64,000 nt of DNA from Metallyticus violacea (taxonomy: Eukaryota > Arthropoda > Insecta > Mantodea > Metallyticidae): the NCBI GenBank assembly GCA_030762175.1, contig CM060840.1, positions 37,846,501 through 37,910,500 of the forward strand, given 5' to 3'. The notes beneath the pieces are model-generated. The model saw nothing but the letters and a program-made list of their open reading frames with translations. It had not been told where the DNA came from and ran no database searches. The position numbers and the translations under genes were made by a program. Positions 12,583 to 22,320 of the stretch are shown here, piece by piece; within the stretch, counting starts at the first letter, position 1, and every line of letters starts with the position of its first letter.

Positions 12583-12760
12583 ATGTTTTCAAGTGCCAGA
12601 TCTGTCTTCGAAAGCAATAGCAGTGTCGGAGATGGGGAAATTCGGTGAGGTGCTTAGACTCGCGGCAATGTTTGACGGGCAAGCAGCCAAGCAAGGGGTG
12701 GTGTATATTGTGCAGAGCTGACATTGACGTGGGTGGTATAGGTCACCAAAGTTCCCTACA
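12583..12760 (+). pseudogene. Possible decayed RING-finger exon
   Basis: A good 3' splice-site sequence (tattcctctttcag, ending 12582) precedes a frame rich in Cys pairs: FKCQICL, then QCRRWGNSVRCLDSR, then WCILCRADID. The order CxxC...C..G.SV.C..xR...CxxCR is that of a RING domain of the SIAH/RNF type, with Asn in place of the usual His and Ser in place of a Cys. There is an in-frame TAG at 12618-12620, so this copy cannot make the domain. It could be an old processed or exonised gene fragment, or coincidence. Seen: acceptor, Cys pattern, stop. Inferred: the family. Confidence 0.35.
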
Positions 12761-14960
12761 AGTGTCAGAAAGCCGAGGGATGTACCATAGAGCAAAGAGG
12801 CAATATATCATCGTTAACATGCACTTCCCAATCTCAGAGGCCTTTTTCTCGTATTTCTTTTTAATAATAGACCGTTTCTCTGAGTTAAGTAGCATAATAA
12901 TTCTTTTTTACTTCCGTTTATTTGAGATAACTGTTACGTAAATTAATGCCATAAAACGGTAATGAGCACCTAAATATGTAACATGTGCATTATTTACAGT
13001 AAAAATATTGGTTTTTCTCATTTGAAGATACGGCTCTCAGTAAATTATTGTACTTATACATTACTACGAAAATCACTATTACCATAATTATAATAGTTTG
13101 TTATCTGCTATTTTGAATAATTTTATCCTAATTTAAATACATTTTCGTTCATTATGACTCCTCCTTGTTATCTAAAAATAATTTTCAAAATACGAATATT
13201 AAATTTTGGTAGTTTAAATTATGTTTATTATTTAGAGTGTATATATAATAAAAGTGAATTAGGAATCATTATTATAATTTTAGTTGTTTTAGCAGGAATA
13301 ACTAAAAGTTATTAAAAAAATGTTGGTTTTTAAACTAAATTATAATGTTTCTAAGTTTAAACCCCCTGAGTAGTAGCATTAAAACCACAAGCACTTCACT
13401 AATTACATGGCATAATGAAAATAGCATTGAGAGAATTGTCAGGATAGAAATGCAATTTTTGTTTTACACAGCAACAGCAGTACAAATTGTACGTAGTGTA
13501 TGGATTAAACAAGACTATGACAAAATGTATGTAACAATTGCAAATGACTTAACAAAGTTATAAGATCAGTTAAAGCTTGTGCTGAATAAAAATAACATAA
13601 TTATCATTGTAGAAAAGAATTCATCTATATAAGAGTTGAATCAAGAAAGAATAGAAGTCGCATCCTAGAATAATGCCAAACTACATGAAGAAGAACTAAA
13701 AATTAAAGAAGGCTAAGAAAACGTAACGGAATCAGGTGAAGTCGGAAAAGGTTTAAATCTAATTTATAAATTGAAGTAGCAGGCACAGTTATAATTGTTG
13801 TATTTTATTGCCACAATAAAATAAAATAATAACTAGATACTTTAATACTTTATGTAGAGATTAATCAATACACAAATAATACCTTTAAATATTTAAGTTT
13901 CACATTAATTCCACAAAGTACAGTGTAATCACTGGTTTCACTGAAATCTTAATATCCAGTATTTTCCCATTCAGTTCAGTTATATCAACCTGTAGATCAC
14001 TAGTACAGAGGAAATTTAATTAATTTCTACTGTTTTTATTTAAATTAATAAATGTTGGAGTACCATGAGAAGTTTATTCAGGTAAATAAGGTAAATATGC
14101 TTGTGAAAATGTATTTAAATGGTAAAATATGAATTTACAAGCCACAAAATTATCCAGAGTATATTATATTTGAAGCAATAGCATGAGTTCTACATTTTAG
14201 TACAATAACATAAAGAAGCGAATCTCTACCCTAGCAATCTAGAGGATGTAACTAAGCTAAGAATGCAAACTGCAGAAAATGTCCTGCATAGCTAAACAAG
14301 AAAAGAAATATATATATGAATCATTAATGCTATGATCGAAACGTTAGATTTAGCAATTGATTTTCGAGGAACACCAATAAATGTTAGAATGCAATATTCA
14401 AAGAATATTATGAATAACATAACTCACTATTAATGCCAATGAATACATTGATAATAGCTATCGTAGCAGAAGAATTCTGTAAGCATTTATGGTTAAATTA
14501 TTTCCTTATTTAAGCCTGTAGTAAATTAGACTTGCACTCTCCGCGTGCTTAACTTGTAGGTTATTCATTTAATCAGTGGGTAGACATGACCCTATTTTAC
14601 AGCTGCGCTTATAGTACCTATATCAGATGTCCATTTTAGATCGGCAGTACCCGAATTGTCTTAGTCTAGTTAAAGAGAAAGGATAGCAAACCCTCACACG
14701 CTATAATTTCTAAACGTGCGCATTCATCGGACATGGAAGATGCTAGAGAATGCCGACGAAAATCCAGATATAACCTGAGTCAAGCCTTGATTACTTTTTT
14801 TCCTTGAAACTGACATTACAGTTATCCAGCTGGTTATTTATGTTATGATTATTTGATACGAACACTTAAACAGGCAGTACAATACCCCTGATGCTCCAGT
14901 TCTTAGCGGCAGCGAAGAAAGCCCAGTCTAGCCGAGCTCAATTATGCGTAGTACGACTAG
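12761..14960. other. Very AT-rich DNA, no feature recognised
   Basis: A short frame at 13345-13563 and degraded A-rich sequence after it resemble nothing I know. No microsatellite longer than about 20 bp. Confidence 0.5.
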
Positions 14961-15210
14961 GGTTCAGATGTTTATGACCTAAAAAAGTAAGAAACGTGCA
15001 AGCAAATATGACCTTAAAATAGTCAAATGTGACTCAAAAAGGACAAAACATGACCAAACAAATACGCGAAAATTTAATTACATAATTGCTACATCATTTG
15101 AATAGCTAAATATGACCAAATAAAAAAGACAAAATGTGTACAAATATATGGTTCTCAGTAGAATAAATGTTACTTTTTAAGGAAGATAACATATAGGTTC
15201 CAATTATACA

Positions 15211-15290
15211 TTAGATTAGGTTTAACAAAAAAAATGCAGAAGTTATAATATTAAAAGCGTATGCCTTTTTCATTTTGGTTGCGGCTTCAT
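15211..15290 (+). repeat. Diverged direct repeat, left copy
   Basis: Shares ttagatta, ttaacaaa, aaaatgca, ttaaaagcg, atgcctttt and cattttggttgcggct, in order, with 15598-15694. The two copies enclose a SINE-B and a TTAGG tract. Confidence 0.7.
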
Positions 15291-15302
15291 TTTACCTTAG
15301 GA

Positions 15303-15567
15303 CTTTTTTTGAATGGTATTTAACACCCGTTTTTACTATTGAGTCAGCACAGGCGGTGGACCCTGGTGATACATGCGATGAAATGATGTATTGGGAAAGG
15401 ATTTTTTTTAAGGGAAGAAACGTTCCAGACCGAAGTTGAGAACACCTTCCCATTTGCCATTTATGACGACTGAGGAAAATCTGGAAAAAAGCTCAGTCGG
15501 GAGGACGCTGCTGGCGGGATTCGAACCCCAGACTCCTGCTCACGAGACCTCGGCCACCCGTCGCGGT
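15303..15567 (-). repeat. SINE-B copy 1 (tRNA-derived, antisense)
   Basis: Read on the minus strand it starts with a tRNA-like head: GGGTGGCCGAGGTC is box A, and GGGGTTCGAATCCCGCC is box B. It continues through cctcagtcgtcataaatggc to the shared 3' part (plus strand: ggtatttaacacccg, ggtggaccctggtgatacat). It has clear relatives at 18544-18841 and 49443-49710. The head resembles class II tRNAs (Ser/Leu). About 20 bases of the head present in the other copies are missing here. The 5' end abuts the TTAGG tract. Confidence 0.85.
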
Positions 15568-15612
15568 TTAGGTTAGGTTAGGTTAGGTTAGGTCAGGTTA
15601 GATTAGATTAGA
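15568..15612 (+). repeat. Interstitial telomere-type (TTAGG)n tract
   Basis: Five perfect TTAGG units (15568-15592), one TCAGG, then three TTAGA variants. TTAGG is the ancestral arthropod telomere repeat. The tract directly adjoins the 5' end of SINE-B copy 1. Confidence 0.9.
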
Positions 15613-15694
15613 CTAAGTTTTAACAAACAGGAAAAAATGCAAAACTTACAGTGTTAAAAGCGAATGCCTTTTATCATTTTGGTTGCGGCTCCAT
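15598..15694 (+). repeat. Diverged direct repeat, right copy
   Basis: Partner of 15211-15290. Its left end merges with the decayed TTAGA units. The following sequence (to about 15900) is GC-richer and could belong to the same unidentified repeat. Confidence 0.7.
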
Positions 15695-16405
15695 TCCCGC
15701 CTCTTTCGCTGCCGTTCGGGACTGCGGTATTTGGCTTTCTTGGGATTTGAGCGGCAGCAATAATCGTCCTGTATATAGGGATAAGTTGAGGTGTGGGTTT
15801 ATCACAGTTCGCTCAGGAAAACAAAAGTGTTACGTTTCTGCATTCTCTGTCAGGAGGTACATTTTTAGTGCTAACAGAGATCGGGTGTGGAAGTGAGTGT
15901 AAAATATTCTTTATTTGTTAATTGAGGCTCTCCCATATATTCTTGATAATATGAAAAATATGAAGCTTTCATAGTTTCTGCCATTCTTTGATACGAAAGT
16001 AACAATGGAAACGCTGGAGAATTGCTAGGTATTTTGTGGGAAGTGTGTTACTGTTTGTAGAAAGCGATAACAACATACGTGGGTATATCCATGCACATAT
16101 ATGTACACTTGGAAACCGGTGGGATGGGATGAGGTTATTAGATTTGTCCCGCACTTTATCGGTAAAAGAAAATTAACAGCAGCATTTTCTGATTCCACAT
16201 TGGGAAATAGTTACCAATGAATGATTCACTAAACAAACTGCCGGGTCATTGCTTGTCTCTTCAGCTTAAGTAGGACGTACGAAGTAAAATAAACTAACAT
16301 GCACATGAGATTCCTTGGCAACAGAACAATGTAGCCATTAATGTAGACAAGTTTCCTTGGCAACTCCACCTAAATCCGCTAAGTCAGACATCTTGAATTG
16401 CACTT
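15695..16405. other. No gene recognised
   Basis: GC-richer to about 15890 (possible continuation of a repeat), then AT-rich. The 12-mer ttccttggcaac occurs at 16311-16322 and again at 16353-16364. Confidence 0.4.
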
Positions 16406-16525
16406 CTAAATCTACGCACGGAACCCACGGTTTTACGTTCCTCCCGGAAGACTTGTGCTCAAGATTTTATTTCTCCAAAAACCTATCGACCTCGCCGGGT
16501 TTGATCTCGCGAACCTTGGATCCAG
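16406..16525 (-). repeat. SINE-A copy 4, degraded head part (antisense)
   Basis: The plus strand shows gaacccacggttttacgttc, matching the gacccacggctttact block of other SINE-A copies. It is followed by cctatcgacctcgccgggtt and tgatctcgcg in place of box B. Both the box A end and the tail are lost or unrecognisable. Confidence 0.65.
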
Positions 16526-17755
16526 ATGAGAGCGTATTCACAGTATATTTTCCAGTATACTGTAAATATCGTGGCATGTTTTATTGCAAACTACTTAAAA
16601 GGGGAGAATAAAAAACTTTACTAACTGTGAGGTCTTTATAGTAACATTACATTTACTAACAAAGCGATGTGGCGGAATCTGAATTCAACTGCTACTGTTA
16701 AAATGTAGCATTTACTGGGTATTTGGATGCTCCGCAATTAGACAGTTTCTCTGAATAATAGTTTTCTCAGTGTTCACTTGAGTCGCAGTGTGCTAGGATT
16801 ATTATCATTCCCACCTGTTGCTCCTGTGCATGAGAAAACAATTTAAGATGGTGCTGAGAAAATTAAATATTATATGTGCATATATACGAGGTATAAGCCA
16901 TAAGTCATGGCAACAATTTTTTTTCCTAGTGAACAAATAGTAGTTTACCTTGGGATCTCTGGACCTCGGGTCATTACTTTTGTCTTGTTTTTAGTAAGGT
17001 CATTTTTTCCCATAAAACATAATCATCTCGAAACGATTTCCATTTTATTTTCATTATATATTTTTAAATTGATAAAGAATTTAATACTACCTTTATTTCT
17101 TTTGTGTAGTGCCTCGCGAACAGACCTATTTGTAATGATAAACATTGTATAATAATATAGCAACGAATATTCTACTAAATGTTAGATTACATCAATTTGA
17201 AGATTTGCTATGTCTTCATCACGAATTATATGACACAAAAGTAAACATCTATTACATATTACTACGAAAGATATGCTGTTAAACTTTTATGATAGATTCT
17301 GTGGTAAGTTTGGATATTATTCCGAAAAAGTGCACTACAGACACATAAGTTTTGAGTCATATCGCCTGCAACACAATCCATGTACAAAATATGGTACATT
17401 ATAAATGTAACTTAGGCTACTAGGCGAATGAAAATTTTATATACATTCTTTATTGCATACTTCGGCGTACTGATATATTTTGATTTAAATTTGGTGCCCT
17501 GTGGTTTACGTTGTGTTATTCTTTCACTTGATAGAATTAGTAATGCTTTTAGCCACAGCATATGTACTCTCAACAATTTCCGTTATAAATAAAACTACTA
17601 ACCATCAACCAATTAATCATTTGCCATTGAGGGTTCTTGAAATATGTCGATAGAATGTTCGTTCTGTTGTGTGCACATTCATGCGGAAAAAATTCCTGAA
17701 CACAAATTCAGCTCTAAATTCTAAACCATGTTCTACAATTCTGAACAAATTTGTA

Positions 17756-17756
<1 letters not shown>
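16526..17756. other. AT-rich DNA, no feature recognised
   Basis: No coding, tRNA-like or repeat signal seen. Confidence 0.5.

Positions 17757-17791
<35 letters not shown>
17757..17791. repeat. (AAT)n microsatellite
   Basis: About 12 triplets. Confidence 0.95.
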
Positions 17792-17792
<1 letters not shown>

Positions 17793-18148
17793 TAGGACAC
17801 ACAACTGTCCATAAATACGCGGAAATCAACATGGAGAGAAAATTTCCCGGATTTCATTGCCACTGAAGAGTGGTTAAAATATTCAGTAGGTCTGAATTAA
17901 GTAGGTTGATCACGCTGGAATTCGTGTTATGCGCTAACTCGATAAAACCATACACAAATAATAAATAAAAAAGAGAACAATTGCACCAAGAGTGGAAACA
18001 CTTGTACAAAACAGGAGAACTTGCTTGCATTGAATGGGTTTCACAATTAAGAACAACCACAGTAAAGCTGAAGAGGACATAGTGTGCATTTGTGAACCAG
18101 AAACATTGGTAGTTAAGTAAAGTCATTTTAGAGAAATTTTAGTTACTT

Positions 18149-18532
18149 ATACAGAGTGTTTAAAAAGTTACAACGTTTGAGAGATGATAGTGGAGGTCGT
18201 TGGAAAGTACGTCTAGGGAGGCTGATAAGATTGATCGTTTAGGAAATGTGGGCCCTCATTCTACTCGACTTTTCTTTTATGTTTACAGCAGTGAATGTGG
18301 ATGTCGTATGTTGTGATCAGCTTACTTCACTTCGAAGACAATCTCAACCACGTGAGCAAATAGTACTCACCTTTCGTGGAAATGAAATAATGCTTAGTGA
18401 ACGATTTCTATTCACTCTATGTACTCGATTAGTACATTTCCCTACAGGGAAAACGCTGGAGGTACAAGATTTTGGGCAAGCAAAAGGGAGAGAGAGAGGG
18501 GGGAAAGGGGGAAAAATAAGAAAAAACTTTTG
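18149..18532. mobile_element. Possible unidentified DNA-transposon remnant
   Basis: Starts tacagagtgtttaaaaagtt, similar to the CAGGGTGTTTC-type termini of several insect DNA transposons, and is GC-richer than its flanks. I found no matching inverted end, and its open frames are unrecognised. SINE-B copy 2 follows at its right side. Confidence 0.25.
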
Positions 18533-18543
18533 ACGTCCTCTAT
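18533..18543 (+). repeat. 5' TSD of SINE-B copy 2
   Basis: acgtcctctat, repeated exactly at 18842-18852. Confidence 0.9.
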
Positions 18544-18841
18544 TTTTTTTTTTTGAGTAGTGTTTAACGCCCGTTTTCACTACTGAGGCACCACAGGCGG
18601 TGGACACTGATGATACATGAGATGAAATGATAAATTGGGAACGGATATTTTTTTTTTTTTTTTAAGGAAGGAAGCGTTCCAGGCCTAAGTTTAGGTACCT
18701 CCCCGGCATTTGCCAGTTATGAAGACTGAGGAAAACCTGGAAAAAACCCCAGTCAGGGAGGACGGTCCTGGCGGGATTCGAACCGCAGACCTCCCGCTCA
18801 CGAGTCCGTGCCTTAACGACCTCGGCCACCCGTGGCGGTTT
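18544..18841 (-). repeat. SINE-B copy 2 (most complete, antisense)
   Basis: Minus-strand head: GTGGCCGAGGTCGTTAAGG (box A), then a long variable-arm-like stretch and GGTTCGAATCCCGCC (box B). This resembles a class II tRNA (Ser/Leu). The body contains ccaggttttcctcagtcttc and aaatgccggggaggtacct, then an A-rich internal run and an A-rich 3' end (plus-strand T-runs at 18543-18555 and about 18650-18663). A perfect 11-bp TSD flanks it. The open frame 18662-18859 on the minus strand is an artefact of this SINE. Confidence 0.92.
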
Positions 18842-18852
18842 ACGTCCTCTAT
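18842..18852 (+). repeat. 3' TSD of SINE-B copy 2
   Basis: acgtcctctat, identical to 18533-18543. Confidence 0.9.
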
Positions 18853-19240
18853 CATCCATTAAACATTGTAAATACTTTTTGAAAAGTTTTCATGAAACTG
18901 GAAATTTACTTTCCCTACATGATATGGGAAGGGTAAAAAATGAAGAATAGGAAAAAATGCTTTATTGGAAATAATGTGTTGCGCCACAACAGTTTCTAAA
19001 CCTGTTTAAAATTTTTCATTCTTTACTTCTATTAAAGCAAGTGTTACATTTGTAATTATTTTAATCTATATACAATCCAGTACTAAGAGGGAACTGAAAA
19101 CAATACTCTACGGTAATGTATTAGCAAATATACTTAAAATCTGTTTTCTCCTTCCTGGATAAAATACTACATTTTCATTATAATTTACGGGAATTCAAAT
19201 ATTATTTGTCCAAATACATCCTTAGAAGGCAACAATTTTG

Positions 19241-19241
<1 letters not shown>

Positions 19242-19289
<48 letters not shown>
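19242..19289 (-). repeat. 48-bp poly(T) run
   Basis: Uninterrupted T on the plus strand. It could be the poly(A) tail of an unrecognised minus-strand retroposed sequence, or plain slippage. Confidence 0.9.
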
Positions 19290-19290
<1 letters not shown>

Positions 19291-19345
19291 TAAAGGAATC
19301 CCTCCCCAGTAGAAAAGAGATTGGTGACACTATCTGCCGATAGAA

Positions 19346-19386
19346 GTCGTAGTCATAGCCGTAGTCGTAGCCGTAACCGTAGAAGA

Positions 19387-19463
<77 letters not shown>
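19346..19463. repeat. Degenerate (CGTAGY)n followed by (AGT)n
   Basis: Six-base units related to cgtagt/cgtagc at 19346-19380, a short (AGA)n, then about 24 AGT triplets (19390-19463). The hexamer block looks like the likely precursor of the triplet array. Poly-Ser and poly-Tyr frames across it are not genes. Confidence 0.9.
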
Positions 19464-19797
19464 GTGTATAAAACTCCATATACAAATAACAAATATAATT
19501 TATGCATAGGTCGTAGACCGCATATGCTTAATTATGATACATGCTTAGAAAGAGGAACAAATAATAATAAAAATAGAACAATGTTAATAATAAATAAATA
19601 AACATTAAAATGGGAAGAATAATATTTATAGATATATTAATAGAAACATATTATTCACAATTGCACTAGTTTTGCATTCTAATCACATAATAAATTGCTT
19701 CTAACATCGAGAACTTTGACTAGAAAAATATTCATATTCAACCAAATTAATATGGTTCGCAAACAGGTCCCAGCAGGCCAATTGACCTCTAATAGCC

Positions 19798-20079
19798 TTA
19801 AAAGTTTTCAGAAAACGGCGTTTTTCTCAGGTGTTCGGTAAGAATATGTACCCATTCCTCATCCCCTCCACAAAATGGGCAGATTCTCCTACCAGAACAA
19901 TCCGTTATTTTTATGCCGAACGTACAGGAAGCACAAGCTTTACTGCTCTTCAGAAGATCTGGGACAAGCAACAAAACATCACAGCAATATAACAGATTAC
20001 ACACTAAGGGCAATATTACAATTGCAAAGTTCCAGGCTCTATGCGTTTTCTCACTGCTTATACTTCTGAATTCAGTCAC
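19798..20079 (-). pseudogene. Possible LINE reverse-transcriptase C-terminal tail
   Basis: The minus strand reads RRICPFCGGDEEWVHILTEH, which has the CxxC...E..HIL layout of the Cys/His motif at the C-terminus of many LINE ORF2 proteins, with His where the last Cys is expected. It ends at a stop shortly after. The upstream part of the frame is not recognisable. Alternative: chance. Confidence 0.35.
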
Positions 20080-20819
20080 CTGCAGATGATTCTGGTTTTG
20101 ACCATCATAAGAGAGTACATAGCAACAAGTTTCAGTTCAGTTAGTTGCTTTATTCCGCAGAAGTTTCCTTCATTAGCGGTCTACAACAGTCACTAGCAAC
20201 TAGCCAATAAAGACAATGGGAGAAACTGCATAGGTGTCCTGAGTAGAATAGGGAAAAGGTTCACAATTTACTTTTAAGCTTAACTTATTCGGGCTATAAG
20301 CTGAGTGGTAAGGAAAATAGGCAGGTTCAAGTTGTTTAAGATAAAAGGTTAAAATTTTTAATTTGTGTATCATACAGTCTTTCGATAACCCTTCTAACTT
20401 ATAAATAAATTAATAATTTAAAATTCAATTTATTGCAATCATTTCGAAATGTAATTGGTTTGAACTAAATAGTATAAGTAAGTATTTATCACTGGAAGGA
20501 ACATGGAAGAAATATCATCTACATTATTTGAAACACTTTTTATTACTCTTTTTTACGGTACTACACGTATTTTTTTTCTATCATCGAGGAGCAATGCTTT
20601 CATTGATTGTGACAATGTTTATTTACTAGAAGTTCAATCTCATTGGCTCCAATTATTGTGATTATTTTTGGCTTTTCAGTTATGCACTGTATGTCTCCAT
20701 CTAGGTTTTCCGTCTGCAGAAGCATGTACTTTTCGCATTTGAAACTCATCTTTCACTAGCATGTTGTTTTTCCGGTTTGTTCCTCTTTCGATTAACTCCA
20801 TAGCACCTACGGATTAGGT
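20080..20819. other. AT-rich DNA, no feature recognised
   Basis: No clear coding signal. The 5' part of the LINE whose tail follows could be hidden in decayed sequence here. Confidence 0.4.
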
Positions 20820-21014
20820 GAAATCCCACATACCGTCTATGTGAACAATCTGAGGAGACTGCAAAGCACATCTTACTAGTGTGTGTGAAGCTCTGGAAAA
20901 CCAAAGATTTCTCTATTATAATTTAATCCTTTAGGAAATGTAATTCCTAAGTTCATAGAAAACATACTAAAGCTCACCAAAGCTCTAGATCGGGAAATAC
21001 AGCATTTGGATTAA
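20820..21014 (+). pseudogene. LINE ORF2 C-terminal tail relic
   Basis: The plus strand reads YRLCEQSEETAKHILLVC, the (C)xxC...EET..HIL..C motif found near the end of insect LINE reverse-transcriptase proteins, with the first Cys replaced by Tyr. After a one-frame shift come CEALENQRF, then IPKFIENILKLTKALDR and a TAA at 21012-21014. This agrees with the family's usual C.AL...R...LG....P..I......F. ending. The clade (Jockey, CR1 or R1-like) cannot be told from this piece. No A-rich tail is evident. Broken by one frameshift. Confidence 0.65.
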
Positions 21015-22175
21015 AGGAGTACATTAAGAATTTCTGTGGTCCAGGTGTATTACTGCATGCTCCAACATCAATTTGAATCCAAATCTAACTTCATACTAGG
21101 TCTCGTATCGCTGCACACACGAAACATTGAGATATTTACTTGACTTTCTGCTCACTACTATTACTTAATCACGTGCATTGGAATAGAAAGTATCTTACGT
21201 TGAGCATGAATCATATACGAAGTTTCCGATGTTCATTCATATTGTTGCATTCCAGATATCTCGTCTTGTTACGCTTTATAAAACTTCCTAACGACCTGGG
21301 TAGAGATTTTGTCCACTCCTAATTAAATCCTTCAATATTTAACATATAATATCAATGAAAGGACTTCCGGAATCAAATATAACACAAACACATATTCATG
21401 ATTAAGATATGATAATGAATGTTTATTATTTCCAAGCATTTCACATTAAAAATATCACTTGCATGGTTCATTATCCTTGGCTTACCAGACCTGACCTTCC
21501 ATTTGCACTGCTTTTTCCTCACTGACACAAGCCATTCTATCTAGCCTAACGAACCAAATTGACCTTCTCCGCTCTATTCCCTTACCAATCTTTTATCAGG
21601 CGAACTCTGAATTTCCTGCCCAACCATGGAGCTAACTATATACTGCAATAATGCATTGACAATACTTTCATACCACATACGTAATGCTCTGTAGTATTGC
21701 CTACCCATTATGCCTAGATTCTCCACATCAGAATATCCTGCATATTACAACATGAATGTCATTATGTTGCATATGAACACTAAACGTTATTTGCGATGTA
21801 AAATTACATTTAAAAGTATTAGTTCAAATATAAAAATTCTTTAAATTTGCTAAAAAGTAACGTTTTGAAAGTACCATTTGGATCAAAAGGACTGAGCTCC
21901 TTGTTTGTATAAATCGTATGGTCGTTAAACAAATGCAAATACACGTTGAATCTGCTCTGCTAAACACCTAATCATTCTAGAGGTGACAATTAAATGCAAA
22001 CCTCCATAACATAACTTTTCACTCTCTACGCAGTAGCAGAAATTGCAAATGGGAGAAGAACAAAAGATGCACTGTTTATTTTTGTTTACTAGCAAATGGT
22101 CTAAAACAAATAAAAATATTACTTTCTTTCATATGGAAAGGCGACCATCAAGAGGTTGTGGAGGAAAAAGTGCTG
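21015..22175. other. AT-rich DNA, no feature recognised
   Basis: No coding or repeat signal seen. Confidence 0.5.
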
Positions 22176-22320
22176 CATTCTTTGATCTTGTATTGGATAA
22201 AGGGCATATTACAAAGACCGATGGGATATCCCTTGTGAGAGATTCGAATCTAACTCTAGTGTGAGTAATTAATAGTTTCATAAAGAAAGATCTGCCGCGG
22301 TTTCCTACCTCCATGTGCTT
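22176..22320 (+). repeat. Possible tRNA-derived SINE fragment
   Basis: gagattcgaatctaactc looks like a decayed box B, and ccgcggtttcctacctcc after it recalls the conserved body of some insect SINEs. No second copy here supports it. Confidence 0.25.

Noticed and set aside
13345..13760. Possible mitochondrial or viral-derived insertion
   Set aside because: The A-rich reading fragments looked protein-like at first but match nothing I can name and hold many stops.
16311..16364. 12-bp direct repeat ttccttggcaac as a TSD
   Set aside because: The 30 bases between the copies are too short to be a transposed element, and the SINE-A fragment lies outside them.
18246..18607. 95-codon plus and 87-codon minus overlapping frames
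   Set aside because: Neither shows a known motif, and the 3' part is low-complexity purine. They lie in a probable transposon remnant.
18770..18841. A tRNA-Ser or tRNA-Leu gene on the minus strand
   Set aside because: Boxes A and B are good, but the same head occurs three times joined to the same SINE body, and it is flanked by a TSD.
19202..19509. 101-codon poly-Tyr/poly-Lys frame and its 62-codon poly-Ser partner
   Set aside because: Created by the poly(T) run and the (AGT)n array.
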